Below, piece after piece: positions 16,805 through 25,272 of a stretch of 64,000 bases of DNA. This stretch comes from Enterobacter wuhouensis (lineage in GTDB: Bacteria; Pseudomonadota; Gammaproteobacteria; Enterobacterales; Enterobacteriaceae): the NCBI RefSeq assembly GCF_004331265.1, contig NZ_SJOO01000009.1:124001-188000 (forward strand), in the 5' to 3' direction. Below the pieces are notes generated by a model. The model saw only the letters and a list, made by a program, of their open reading frames with translations. It was not told the origin of the DNA and made no database searches. The position numbers were made by a program, and so were the translations under genes. Each line of letters opens with the position of its first letter. The stretch's first letter is position 1.

Positions 16805-17665
16805 ATGCACAAAACAACCCTTGAGCAATGGTCATTACTGGAAAAAGTGGTCGAGGCCGGCAGCTTTGCCAAAGCGGCAGAGCAGACCAACCGGAGCCAG
16901 TCTTCCGTGAGCTACAACCTCTCTTTGCTGCAGGAACGCCTGGGCGTTGCGCTGCTGGTGGCGGAAGGACGACGGGCGGTGCTGACGCCCGCGGGAGAAC
17001 TGCTGTTAAATCAGGTGAAGCCGCTGCTGAAAGCCTTCTCCTACGTCGAAACGCGAGCCGCGACGCTGAAGAGCGGCGCGCGCACCCGCATCGATCTTAT
17101 GGTAGACAGTATTTTCCCGCGCCGCCGACTGTTCGCCATTTTAAGAGAGTTCCAGCAGCGCTATCCGCAGACCCAGGTGCGGCTCACCGAGGTGCTGGAA
17201 AACACGCGCGCCGACGCGCTCAATGATGAAGCCGACGTGATGGTTCTTACCCGCCGACAGGACATTACCGGCCTGGGCGAATGGCTGATGAACGTTGATT
17301 TTGTCGCCGTTGCCCATCGGGATCACCCGCTGTTCAGCCTCGATGCGCCGCTAAACGACGAGCTGCTCCGCCCGTGGCCGCTGGTTCAGATTGCGGACAG
17401 CCAGCCCGCTGCCCGCCCCGCCGGCGAGTCCTGGACGTTTTCAACCATTGATGCCGCCATCGAAGCGGTGATGTTTCAGGTGGGTTACGGCTGGCTGCCG
17501 GAAGAACGTATTCAAACCCAGCTGGAACAAGGCGTTCTGAAAACGCTGCCGCTCGGCCACGGCGTACGGCGCGCCACGCCGCTGCACCTGATCGTCAAGC
17601 GCTCCCTCGCCCCGCTGGACGATCAGGTTGAGACGCTATTGCGCCTTTTTAGCCAGGAGCCGTAA
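16805..17665 (+). CDS. LysR-family regulator, probably of padC and the downstream SDR
   Basis: A 286-residue LysR-type transcription factor. The N-terminal winged helix-turn-helix covers residues 1-60 (EAGSFAKAAEQTNRSQSSVSY), followed by a linker helix and the effector-binding domain from about residue 80. The ATG at 16805 is preferred to a TTG 11 codons upstream because the latter lies inside the likely operator. No strong Shine-Dalgarno precedes either. It is divergent from padC and 51 bases upstream of an SDR gene on the same strand. Hydroxycinnamate is the obvious candidate effector, by context only. Confidence 0.88.
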   Translation: MHKTTLEQWSLLEKVVEAGSFAKAAEQTNRSQSSVSYNLSLLQERLGVALLVAEGRRAVLTPAGELLLNQVKPLLKAFSYVETRAATLKSGARTRIDLMVDSIFPRRRLFAILREFQQRYPQTQVRLTEVLENTRADALNDEADVMVLTRRQDITGLGEWLMNVDFVAVAHRDHPLFSLDAPLNDELLRPWPLVQIADSQPAARPAGESWTFSTIDAAIEAVMFQVGYGWLPEERIQTQLEQGVLKTLPLGHGVRRATPLHLIVKRSLAPLDDQVETLLRLFSQEP

Positions 17666-17716
17666 CCATCAACTGCTACGCTTTAAGGTCCGAACGTTGG
17701 AAACGATAAGGACCAG

Positions 17717-18514
17717 ATGATGAAAATCGATTTTACGGGGAAAGTGGCGCTGGTAACCGCCTCTACCGGCGGGATTGGCTTTGCCATCGCGAGGGGGCTG
17801 GCTGAAAGCGGCGCAGAGGTGATCGTGAATGGCCGCAGCACGGAGTCAGTCAACAAAGGCATCCAGCAGCTTCAGCAGGTCGTACCGGGCGTGCAGGTTC
17901 GCGCCGCCATTGCCGATCTCGGCTCGGCAGAAGGCGTTGAGTCGCTGCTGAAGGTGGCAAACAACGTCGACATTCTGGTGAATAACGCCGGGATATACGG
18001 CCCGCAGGATTTTTACGACACCGATGACGATACCTGGGAGCGCTACTGGCAGACCAACGTGATGTCCGGCGTGCGTCTCTCCCGCGCCCTGCTGCCGGGC
18101 ATGGTGCAAAAAGGCTGGGGACGCGTGGTGTTTATCTCATCCGAGTCGGCCTGCAATATTCCCGCAGACATGATCCACTACGGCGTGACCAAAACCGCAC
18201 AGCTCTCCCTGGCGCGCGGGCTGGCGAAGTTCGCAGCGGGGAGCGGCGTGACGGTCAACAGCGTATTGCCAGGCCCAACGATGTCGGACGGCTTCGCCGA
18301 AATGATGAAGGACGAAGTCGAGAAAACCGGCAAATCGCTGGAACAGCTGGCAAAAGAGTTTGTGATGGCTAACCGCCCAAGCTCGGTCATCCAGCGTGCC
18401 GCCACGGTAGAAGAAGTGGCCAATATGGTGGTTTATGTCTGCTCGACGCAGGCCTCCGCCACCTCCGGCGCGGCGCTGCGCGTCGACGGTGGCGTGGTGG
18501 ATGACATCATCTGA
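17717..18514 (+). CDS. SDR-family oxidoreductase
   Basis: A 265-residue classical short-chain dehydrogenase/reductase. The cofactor motif is TASTGGIGFAIA (a TGxxxGIG variant, residues 14-25), NNAGIYG lies near residue 92, the catalytic Ser is in VFISSESA, and Tyr-x-x-x-Lys is YGVTKTA near residue 155. Substrate is unknown. It sits 51 bases after the LysR gene and probably shares its transcript; two adjacent ATG codons at 17717 and 17720 could each be the start. Its stop is six bases from the stop of the convergent NlpC/P60 gene. A role in aromatic aldehyde or phenolic metabolism is an inference from the padC neighbourhood. Confidence 0.88.
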   Translation: MMKIDFTGKVALVTASTGGIGFAIARGLAESGAEVIVNGRSTESVNKGIQQLQQVVPGVQVRAAIADLGSAEGVESLLKVANNVDILVNNAGIYGPQDFYDTDDDTWERYWQTNVMSGVRLSRALLPGMVQKGWGRVVFISSESACNIPADMIHYGVTKTAQLSLARGLAKFAAGSGVTVNSVLPGPTMSDGFAEMMKDEVEKTGKSLEQLAKEFVMANRPSSVIQRAATVEEVANMVVYVCSTQASATSGAALRVDGGVVDDII

Positions 18515-18520
18515 TGTCTG

Positions 18521-19048
18521 TCAGGCTGCACTGCCTGCAACCCGGCGCGCGGTGATGTAGTGCTCTTGCCAGTAATCGTCGGTCAGGGTGGACACCGTGA
18601 CGCCCTGGCTGCTCGAGGCGTGAATAAACTGGCTATCACCAATGTAGACGCCTACGTGCCTGCGGTGCGGACCGGTCTGGAAGAACACCAGATCGCCCGC
18701 CTTCAAACGATACTGCGCCACCTGCACACCGCGGTGGATCTGTTCGCCCGTCGTGCGCGGCAGGTTCAAATGGGCCGCATCGCTAAACAAATGCTGCATC
18801 AGCGCAGAACAATCCACCCCATGGTGCGAGGTGCCGCCCCACTGATAGTGTGTGCCTTTCCACTTCTGATACTGGTCAAGAATGCGTGAGCGAAGCGGGC
18901 CGGTTTCCTGATGCAGCAGTGCAGCCCTGGCAGGCGATACCGCCAGCTCGCTGTTGGTCGACAGCATTGACGCGGGCAGTTGAAAACTCAACGCGGAAAA
19001 AGAGACAAAACTTAACGAGAGTATTGAAATAAGCGATCTAAGAGTCAT
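18521..19048 (-). CDS. NlpC/P60 murein endopeptidase, MepS-like
   Basis: A 175-residue secreted cysteine peptidase. An N-terminal hydrophobic helix (residues 5-22) acts as signal peptide. The NlpC/P60 domain spans residues 55-170, with the catalytic triad Cys80 (GVDCSALMQ), His131 (RRHVGVYIG) and His143 (FIHASSS). This family cuts D-Glu/mDAP-linked bonds in peptidoglycan. The domain is most like MepS, but there is no lipobox, so it is probably soluble in the periplasm. The ATG at 19048 is chosen because an upstream extension would bury the signal peptide behind 34 residues. It is convergent with the SDR gene. Confidence 0.88.
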   Translation of the reverse strand: MTLRSLISILSLSFVSFSALSFQLPASMLSTNSELAVSPARAALLHQETGPLRSRILDQYQKWKGTHYQWGGTSHHGVDCSALMQHLFSDAAHLNLPRTTGEQIHRGVQVAQYRLKAGDLVFFQTGPHRRHVGVYIGDSQFIHASSSQGVTVSTLTDDYWQEHYITARRVAGSAA

Positions 19049-19287
19049 ATCAAGATAGAAGAAGCGAGTGATTTTTTCCTTACCAGTGGGGCCAATGTTC
19101 CCCTGAAATATCTTTCGATATGGCGATAATATAGGCAGCTCACTTTTCAACCAATATTTATCGAGTCTGTTTTTGGACTGCGCCGCCAGGTCGCAAGAAT
19201 GAGAAAAAAATGCACCCGATTGCAGGACTGTCGGGGTAAAGCAGGTAAACTAATCAGCAGAATGTGTATTTCAGCTAAGACGTATTT

Positions 19288-19950
19288 ATGACCAATATGA
19301 TTGCCGACGAGACAGTGGCGAAATCCAACGTGCTTTCTGTCTTTGACTTTGATGGAACGCTGACGCACCACGACAGCTTTATTCCCTTCCTGCGCTTTGC
19401 TTTCGGCAAACGTTACTTCGCCGGTCGACTGGTGCGCATGGCGCTGCCAACGCTCCACTGCGTTCGCCGCAAGCTGACCCGCGACGAGCTGAAGGAGGTG
19501 TTGATTAAAACGTTCCTGACGGGCGTGGATGAACACTGGTTACGCCAGCAGGCAGAAGCCTTTTGTGAAAAATACTGGACCAGGCTGATGCGCCCTGAAG
19601 GCGTGCTGGCCGTTGCGGCTGAGGTGAATTCCGGTGCGGAAGTGACGATCTGCTCCGCTTCTCCGGCGCTGGTGCTCCAGCCGTGGGCCGATAAGCTCGG
19701 CATTAAGCTGATTGGCACGCAGCTGGAAGTGAAAAACGGCAAGCTGACCGGGCGCATCACCGGCAACAACTGCCGCTGCGCCCAGAAGGTGGCGAGGCTG
19801 GAAAAGGTGTACGGCAATCTGAACGAATACCACCTGCGCGCCTGGGGCGATACCCGCGGCGATCATGAACTGCTGGCCGCGGCGCAAGATCCGCACTGGC
19901 GTCACTTTCATCATCCGCGCAAGCGCCGGAATTCACCGATTAAGGGTTAG
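19288..19950 (+). CDS. HAD-superfamily subfamily IB hydrolase
   Basis: A 220-residue HAD phosphatase. Motif I is FDFDGTLTHHDS (nucleophile Asp20, acid Asp22), motif II is TICSASP near residue 129, the motif III lysine is likely in CAQKVARL, and motif IV is GDTRGDHELL near residue 190. The layout is that of the SerB/PgpC-like IB group with a helical cap after motif I. Substrate is not identifiable; phosphatidylglycerophosphate, phosphoserine and similar small phosphoesters are possibilities. It is a single-gene unit followed by a GAGAGGG hairpin repeat. Confidence 0.85.
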   Translation: MTNMIADETVAKSNVLSVFDFDGTLTHHDSFIPFLRFAFGKRYFAGRLVRMALPTLHCVRRKLTRDELKEVLIKTFLTGVDEHWLRQQAEAFCEKYWTRLMRPEGVLAVAAEVNSGAEVTICSASPALVLQPWADKLGIKLIGTQLEVKNGKLTGRITGNNCRCAQKVARLEKVYGNLNEYHLRAWGDTRGDHELLAAAQDPHWRHFHHPRKRRNSPIKG

Positions 19951-19961
19951 GTGCGGTCTGG

Positions 19962-20000
19962 AGCCCTCACCCCGGCCCTCTCCCACAGGGAGAGGGAGAC
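19962..20000. repeat. GAGAGGG hairpin repeat, copy 3
   Basis: AGCCCTCACCCC, then CCCTCTCCC-ACA-GGGAGAGGG, matching copy 1 almost exactly, including the preceding GTGCGG context. It sits between the convergent HAD hydrolase and terC-like genes and ends about 10 bases before the terC stop. Confidence 0.75.
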
Positions 20001-20010
20001 AAACGATATA

Positions 20011-21036
20011 TCAGGCAGTACGTTTCCCCGGGAACATCACGCTCGCGATGATCCCCAGCGCCAGTACGCCCAATACCACAAACAGGCTGGCCGTCGCGCC
20101 AATGCTGTAACCGTGATGCCAGAAGTGATCGGTGGCATTCAGCCCCAGCTTGAAGGCCACGAAGAACAGCAGCAGCACCACCGCTTTCTCCAGATGCACC
20201 AGATACTGCTTCAGCGCCTCCAGCACGAAGTACAGGGTTCGCAGGCCGAGGATGGCAAACATCATCGCGCTGTAGATAATCAGCGGCTCGCGGCTCACGG
20301 CGATAATGGCCGGTACGGAGTCAAACGCAAACATCACGTCGGAGAGTTCAACCACCGCCACACAAAGCAGCAGCGGCGTAGCGTAGCGCTTTGCCTTTTT
20401 CACGCGTCCAACCATCACGTCCTGGTTTTCCGGCTTCTCCAGCTCTGCATCGACCTCTTTCTGCGTCAGAATAAAGGCATTGCTGCTGATTTTCGGCCAC
20501 ACGGGATAGAAGCGCTTCACCAGACGATACGCGAGGTGTCCGGAGTAATCTTCAACTTCGTCGCTCTCTTCGTTACGCTTGAGCATCATCACCGCCGTCC
20601 AGCCGACGACCAGGGCGAAAATCACCTCGACGTACGGCCCCAGGCTCAACAGGCTGGTGCCGATCGCCACAAAAATACCGCGGAAAACAATCGCCCCCAG
20701 CACGCCCCAGTAGAGAACGCGGTGACGATACTTATCCGGCACGCCGAACCAGGCGAAGATCGCCATCATCACGAACAGGTTATCGACGGAGAGCACCTCT
20801 TCAAGCGCATAGCCGGTGAGGAACAGGCTCGCCATTTCAGCGCCGTGGTGAACATACAGGAATCCGGCGAAGGCCATCGCCATCATGACCCAGAAGATGG
20901 ACCACATCGCCGCGCTTTTTAGCGAGACAGGCTTATCGTGGCGGTGCATGAAGAGGTCGATAAACATCGCCCCAACGGCCATCACGACAAAGACAACAAC
21001 GGTTTCCGTCGGGAAACCGAGATGAGCAGCAGACAT
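20011..21036 (-). CDS. TerC-family integral membrane protein
   Basis: A 341-residue inner-membrane protein of the TerC family with about nine hydrophobic helices. The family signature ALEEVLSVDNLFVMMAIF (near residue 77) and the VVELSDVMFAFDSVPAI stretch (near residue 215) carry the conserved acidic residues that make a metal path. It is closer to plasmid-type TerC than to Alx. Recent work links TerC proteins to manganese export and to metalation of secreted proteins. The ATG at 21036 is chosen for its AAGGG site and family start. No other ter genes are near. I see no yybP-ykoY manganese riboswitch in the 100-base leader, only a small CTGGC-TCCG-GCCAG hairpin. Confidence 0.88.
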   Translation of the reverse strand: MSAAHLGFPTETVVVFVVMAVGAMFIDLFMHRHDKPVSLKSAAMWSIFWVMMAMAFAGFLYVHHGAEMASLFLTGYALEEVLSVDNLFVMMAIFAWFGVPDKYRHRVLYWGVLGAIVFRGIFVAIGTSLLSLGPYVEVIFALVVGWTAVMMLKRNEESDEVEDYSGHLAYRLVKRFYPVWPKISSNAFILTQKEVDAELEKPENQDVMVGRVKKAKRYATPLLLCVAVVELSDVMFAFDSVPAIIAVSREPLIIYSAMMFAILGLRTLYFVLEALKQYLVHLEKAVVLLLFFVAFKLGLNATDHFWHHGYSIGATASLFVVLGVLALGIIASVMFPGKRTA

Positions 21037-21139
21037 ACACAACCCTTTTTTGGAGGCAAAACACAGCACCATGCAGACTGGCCGGAGCCAGTAGAGAAAA
21101 GCGTACCTTTAAGAAAAGCGGCACGCTAAAAAATCAATA

Positions 21140-22339
21140 TTAACCGTTCTTTTCTGCCAGCGCCTGCGCACACGCCCAGGCGCTTGCCCACGCCCACTGG
21201 AAGTTATACCCGCCGAGCCAGCCGGTGACGTCCATGACTTCGCCGATGAAGTACAGCCCCGGCACGCTGCGGGCTTCCATCGTGCGCGAGGAAAGCTCGT
21301 GCGTGTCGACGCCGCCCAGCGTCACTTCCGCCGTGCGGTAGCCTTCGGTGCCGTTTGGCTGCACGCGCCAGTTCGTGAGCGTCTCGACCAGCGCGTCCTG
21401 CTCGCGACTGTTAAGCTGCTTGAGCGACACATCCGGGATCTGCCCTAGCACCTGCAAACATTCCACCAGACGCTTCGGCAGCTGCATCGCCAGCGTGTTT
21501 TTCAAACTTTGGTTCGGATGCGCCGTGCGCTGTTCGTTGAGAAACGCGTCCAGATCGCAGTTCGGCACCAGATTCACCGTAACAAACTCACCCGGCTGCC
21601 AGTAGCTGGAGATTTGCAGCACCGCCGGGCCAGAGAGGCCGCGATGGGTAAAGAGCAGGTTTTCGCGGAACACCGTACCGTCTTCGGCGGTGATGACCGA
21701 GGGAACAGAAACGCCAGAAAGCGTCTGTAGCTGTTCCAGAAGCGGTTTATGCAGCGTAAACGGCACCAGACCCGCGCGCGTTGGCAGCACCTTGAGGCCA
21801 AACTGTTCGGCAATTTTATAGCCGAACGGAGAAGCGCCAAGCCCCGGCATGGACAGGCCGCCGCTGGCGATCACCAGGCTCTCGGCGCTAACGGTTTCAC
21901 CGTTTAGCTGTAGCGTATAGCCCTGCTCGTCGCGCGAAACCTCCAGCACCTCAGTGCGCAGGCGCATCGTCACGCCGCCCTTCTCGCACTCGGCCACCAG
22001 CATATCGACGATCTGCTGCGCGGAGTCGTCGCAGAACAGCTGGCCCAGGGTTTTCTCGTGCCATGCAATACCGTGCTTGCCCACCAGGTCGATGAAATCC
22101 CACTGGGTATAGCGCGCCAGAGCAGATTTACAAAAATGACGGTTCTGGCTCAAATAGGCTGCCGGTTCCACATAGAGATTAGTGAAGTTGCAGCGTCCGC
22201 CGCCCGACATCAGGATCTTGCGGCCAGGCTTTTTACCGTTATCCAGCAGCAGCACGCGACGACCCGCCTGCCCGGCCATTGCCGCACAGAACATACCCGC
22301 CGCACCGGCGCCAATTACTACGGCATCAAACCTTTCCAC
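21140..22339 (-). CDS. yhiN: HI0933-family flavoprotein YhiN
   Basis: A 399-residue predicted flavoprotein (BaiN/RdsA-like, HI0933 family). The N-terminal FAD-binding motif is VIGAGAAGMFCAA (residues 8-20), followed by the family-specific GRKILMSGGGRCNFTN near residue 38 and the C-terminal GEVMDVTGWLGGYNFQWAWASG-like flavin segment. The start is a GTG at 22339, which gives the E. coli length (400) and has a GAGGA site eight bases upstream. The function is unknown. It is divergent from pitA, as in E. coli. Confidence 0.93.
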   Translation of the reverse strand: MERFDAVVIGAGAAGMFCAAMAGQAGRRVLLLDNGKKPGRKILMSGGGRCNFTNLYVEPAAYLSQNRHFCKSALARYTQWDFIDLVGKHGIAWHEKTLGQLFCDDSAQQIVDMLVAECEKGGVTMRLRTEVLEVSRDEQGYTLQLNGETVSAESLVIASGGLSMPGLGASPFGYKIAEQFGLKVLPTRAGLVPFTLHKPLLEQLQTLSGVSVPSVITAEDGTVFRENLLFTHRGLSGPAVLQISSYWQPGEFVTVNLVPNCDLDAFLNEQRTAHPNQSLKNTLAMQLPKRLVECLQVLGQIPDVSLKQLNSREQDALVETLTNWRVQPNGTEGYRTAEVTLGGVDTHELSSRTMEARSVPGLYFIGEVMDVTGWLGGYNFQWAWASAWACAQALAEKNG

Positions 22340-22567
22340 GTCAAAATCCTCTTGGTTAACTGCCGCGGATTGTAAAGTTTCCTCTGTGGTCACACCAGCG
22401 TAAAAAGATATTACAAAGCCATACCGTTGAAATATAAAGAATATCCTTTCAGGCACATTTCTCAAATCAGGTGGTATGTCAAAAAAAGTCTATATTTCAC
22501 TTTGCCCGTTGCGCATTTGTCCTGGATAATGCGCCGCGTTCATGTCCTCAAAATGGCGTAACGTCCT

Positions 22568-24067
22568 ATGCTACATTTGTTTGCCGGCCTGGATTTACAT
22601 ACCGGGCTTTTATTATTGCTTGCTCTGGTTTTTGTACTGTTTTACGAAGCGATCAACGGCTTCCACGACACTGCAAACGCAGTAGCAACGGTTATCTACA
22701 CTCGCGCAATGCGATCGCAGCTTGCGGTCGTTATGGCGGCGGTATTTAACTTCTTTGGTGTCCTCCTGGGCGGACTGAGCGTTGCGTATGCGATCGTGCA
22801 TATGCTGCCAACGGATCTGCTTCTTAACGTTAGTTCTGGCCATGGCCTTGCTATGGTGTTCTCAATGCTGCTTGCTGCAATTATCTGGAACCTCGGTACC
22901 TGGTATTTCGGCCTGCCTGCATCCAGTTCTCACACCCTCATCGGCGCGATTATCGGTATCGGATTAACGAATGCCCTGATGACCGGCACGTCCGTCGTTG
23001 ACGCACTTAACATCCCAAAAGTTGTTGGGATTTTCGCTTCTCTGATCATCTCCCCTATCGTGGGTTTGGTGGTTGCAGGTGGTTTGATTTTCATCCTGCG
23101 TCGCTACTGGAGCAATACCAAAAAACGCTCCCGTATTCACCTGACGCCAGCAGAACGTGAGAAGAAAGACGGCAAGAAAAAGCCGCCGTTCTGGACACGT
23201 ATTGCCCTGATCATTTCCGCTATCGGCGTGGCGTTTTCACACGGTGCGAACGACGGTCAGAAAGGCATTGGTCTGGTCATGCTGGTACTGATTGGTGTCG
23301 CACCGGCAGGCTTCGTGGTTAACATGAATGCGTCCGGTTATGAAATCACCCGTACCCGTGATGCGGTCAACAACGTCGAAATCTACTTCCAGCAGCACCC
23401 TGAGCTGTTGAAGAAAGCGACCGGCGTTGACCAGCTGATCCCTTCTCCGGAAGCCGGCGCTACCACTGCACCGGGCGAGTTCCACTGCCATCCGGCAAAC
23501 GCGATTAACGCGCTGGAACGTGCGAAAGGTATGCTGGGCGATATCGAAAGCTACGACAAGCTGGCCGTTGAACAGCGTGGGCAGTTGCGTCGTATTATGC
23601 TCTGCATCTCTGACGTGACCGATAAGGTCGCGAAGCTGCCGGAAGTCAGCGCTGACGATCAGCGTCTGCTGAAGAAACTGAAAGGCGATATGCTCAATAC
23701 TATCGAGTACGCGCCAATCTGGATCATCATGGCGGTCGCGCTGGCGCTGGGTATCGGTACGATGATTGGCTGGCGTCGTGTGGCAACCACCATCGGCGAG
23801 AAGATTGGTAAGAAAGGCATGACGTATGCGCAGGGTATGTCCGCGCAGATGACGGCGGCCGTTTCCATCGGTCTGGCGAGCTACACCGGCATGCCGGTAT
23901 CCACCACCCACGTACTCTCCTCGTCCGTGGCAGGTACCATGATTGTTGACGGCGGCGGTCTGCAGCGCAAAACCGTGACCAACATTCTGATGGCCTGGGT
24001 GTTTACTCTTCCGGCCTCTATCCTGCTGTCTGGCAGCTTGTACTGGCTTTCGCTGAAGCTGATTTAA
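22568..24067 (+). CDS. pitA: Low-affinity inorganic phosphate transporter PitA
   Basis: A 499-residue permease, the same length as E. coli PitA. It imports metal-phosphate complexes (for example zinc or magnesium phosphate) with protons. The duplicated Pit signatures are both present: NGFHDTANAVATV near residue 33 and FSHGANDGQKGIG near residue 224. A cytoplasmic loop lies between residues 255 and 385, and there are about ten membrane helices. Codon use is biased like a well-expressed gene. A bidirectional terminator follows. Confidence 0.96.
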   Translation: MLHLFAGLDLHTGLLLLLALVFVLFYEAINGFHDTANAVATVIYTRAMRSQLAVVMAAVFNFFGVLLGGLSVAYAIVHMLPTDLLLNVSSGHGLAMVFSMLLAAIIWNLGTWYFGLPASSSHTLIGAIIGIGLTNALMTGTSVVDALNIPKVVGIFASLIISPIVGLVVAGGLIFILRRYWSNTKKRSRIHLTPAEREKKDGKKKPPFWTRIALIISAIGVAFSHGANDGQKGIGLVMLVLIGVAPAGFVVNMNASGYEITRTRDAVNNVEIYFQQHPELLKKATGVDQLIPSPEAGATTAPGEFHCHPANAINALERAKGMLGDIESYDKLAVEQRGQLRRIMLCISDVTDKVAKLPEVSADDQRLLKKLKGDMLNTIEYAPIWIIMAVALALGIGTMIGWRRVATTIGEKIGKKGMTYAQGMSAQMTAAVSIGLASYTGMPVSTTHVLSSSVAGTMIVDGGGLQRKTVTNILMAWVFTLPASILLSGSLYWLSLKLI

Positions 24068-24086
24068 TCGGTTGAAGGCGACAAAA

Positions 24087-24117
24087 AGCGGGTCAGGAAA
24101 CTGACCCGCTTTTTTTA
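24087..24117. terminator. Bidirectional terminator between pitA and uspB
   Basis: AGCGGGTCAG-GAAA-CTGACCCGCT is a perfect 10-base stem with a GNRA-type loop, flanked by an A-run on the left and TTTTTT on the right. It serves both convergent genes. Confidence 0.9.
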
Positions 24118-24120
24118 TGC

Positions 24121-24456
24121 TCAGTGCCAAATCATCAATGCAATCATACTGACCACGACCAGCCCGCACAGGGCGCTGGTCAAAATGAACTGACGACGCA
24201 GGCGCTCGCAGCGACGAATAAACTCTTCATCGTGATGATCGCGGTAGCGCTGGTAGTAGATGTATCCCACCAGACGCATCTGCTTGCTGGGCTGTCCATG
24301 CGAGGTGAAGAACCCTCCACCGTCCACATACTGATACAGCAACGGATCGCAACCACGAAGTACCACTAACAGCGCACGTAACGATGAGAAGTAGCGCGCC
24401 ATATTCACTATGCAAACTACGCATAACGCCCAAAACAATGCGACGGTGCTAATCAT
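24121..24456 (-). CDS. uspB: Universal stress protein UspB
   Basis: A 111-residue inner-membrane protein, the exact E. coli length, with two hydrophobic helices (residues 1-18 and 88-108). In E. coli it is RpoS-dependent and affects ethanol tolerance in stationary phase. The ATG at 24456 (MISTVALFWALC) is chosen over an in-frame start eight codons earlier. It is divergent from uspA and convergent with pitA. Confidence 0.94.
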   Translation of the reverse strand: MISTVALFWALCVVCIVNMARYFSSLRALLVVLRGCDPLLYQYVDGGGFFTSHGQPSKQMRLVGYIYYQRYRDHHDEEFIRRCERLRRQFILTSALCGLVVVSMIALMIWH

Positions 24457-24739
24457 ACATCCTCCCCGGCGTCCGCCCACGAAGCAAGGCTTCTGAGCTA
24501 CCGCACCCCAATGCCCTGACAGACAGTTCAGTGAAAGAATGACTAAAAGTCGATCCGGTTCGCGTTTTAATATCCGAACGGCTCATTAAATAGTGTAGGA
24601 GATCCGTTAATTTTTTTGCCACAAGGTTAATCGTTATCAACACCAAAGCTTGAAAAATATGTTTAACTGGGCCGTAATGAAAGCATCAGACGACGGCTTT
24701 CCCATTTAGTCATCGATAACTTAAGGAAGGAGTAACACT

Positions 24740-25177
24740 ATGGCTTACAAACACATTCTCATCGCGGTAGACCTCTCCCCGGAGAGCAAAGTGCTGGTTG
24801 ATAAAGCGGTATCCATGGCACGCCCCTACAACGCGAAAGTTTCTCTGATTCACGTTGACGTGAATTACTCCGATCTCTATACCGGTCTGATCGACGTGAA
24901 TCTTGGCGATATGCAAAAACGCATTTCCGAAGAGACGCACCACGCCCTGAGCGAACTGTCTACCAACGCAGGCTATCCGATCACCGAAACCCTGAGCGGC
25001 AGCGGCGACCTGGGTCAGGTGCTGGTTGATGCAATCAAGAAATACGATATGGACCTGGTGGTTTGCGGTCACCATCAGGACTTCTGGAGCAAGCTGATGT
25101 CCTCAGCGCGCCAGCTGATTAACACCGTTCACGTGGATATGCTGATTGTTCCGCTGCGTGACGAAGAAGACGAGTAA
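24740..25177 (+). CDS. uspA: Universal stress protein A
   Basis: A 145-residue cytoplasmic UspA-family protein with a Rossmann-like alpha/beta fold, starting MAYKHILIAVDLSPESK as in E. coli. It is non-ATP-binding-type UspA: the C-terminal GHHQDFWSKLMSSARQL replaces the glycine-rich ATP motif of other Usp proteins. It accumulates on growth arrest and starvation. A strong AAGGAAGGAG Shine-Dalgarno lies nine bases before the ATG. The 283-base divergent uspB-uspA region holds both promoters. Confidence 0.96.
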   Translation: MAYKHILIAVDLSPESKVLVDKAVSMARPYNAKVSLIHVDVNYSDLYTGLIDVNLGDMQKRISEETHHALSELSTNAGYPITETLSGSGDLGQVLVDAIKKYDMDLVVCGHHQDFWSKLMSSARQLINTVHVDMLIVPLRDEEDE

Positions 25178-25190
25178 GTGCGTTAAATTC

Positions 25191-25272
25191 CCCTCACCCT
25201 AACCCTCTCCCACAGGGAGAGGGAATGATCGAGCCCCTCGCCCCTATGGGGAGAGGGGTTGGGGTGAGGGGA
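25191..25272. repeat. GAGAGGG hairpin repeats, copies 4 and 5 as an inverted pair
   Basis: One unit (CCCTCACCC, then CCCTCTCCC-ACA-GGGAGAGGG) is followed after about ten bases by an inverted unit (CCTCGCCCC-TAT-GGGGAGAGG, then GGGGTGAGGGG). The outer CCCTCACCC and GGGTGAGGG arms can also pair with each other into one long cruciform. The second unit overlaps the coding end of rsmJ. Confidence 0.8.

Noticed and set aside
19951..20922. Open frame of 323 codons on the plus strand, His- and Gln-rich
   Set aside because: It is antisense to the TerC gene; the composition (His, Gln, Arg) is typical of a reverse-frame shadow.
21037..21139. Possible manganese riboswitch in the TerC leader
   Set aside because: No yybP-ykoY consensus could be seen; only one small hairpin is present.
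25191..25272. Clustered repeats considered as a CRISPR fragment
   Set aside because: Units are palindromic, in inverted rather than direct orientation, and there are no unique spacers or cas genes.
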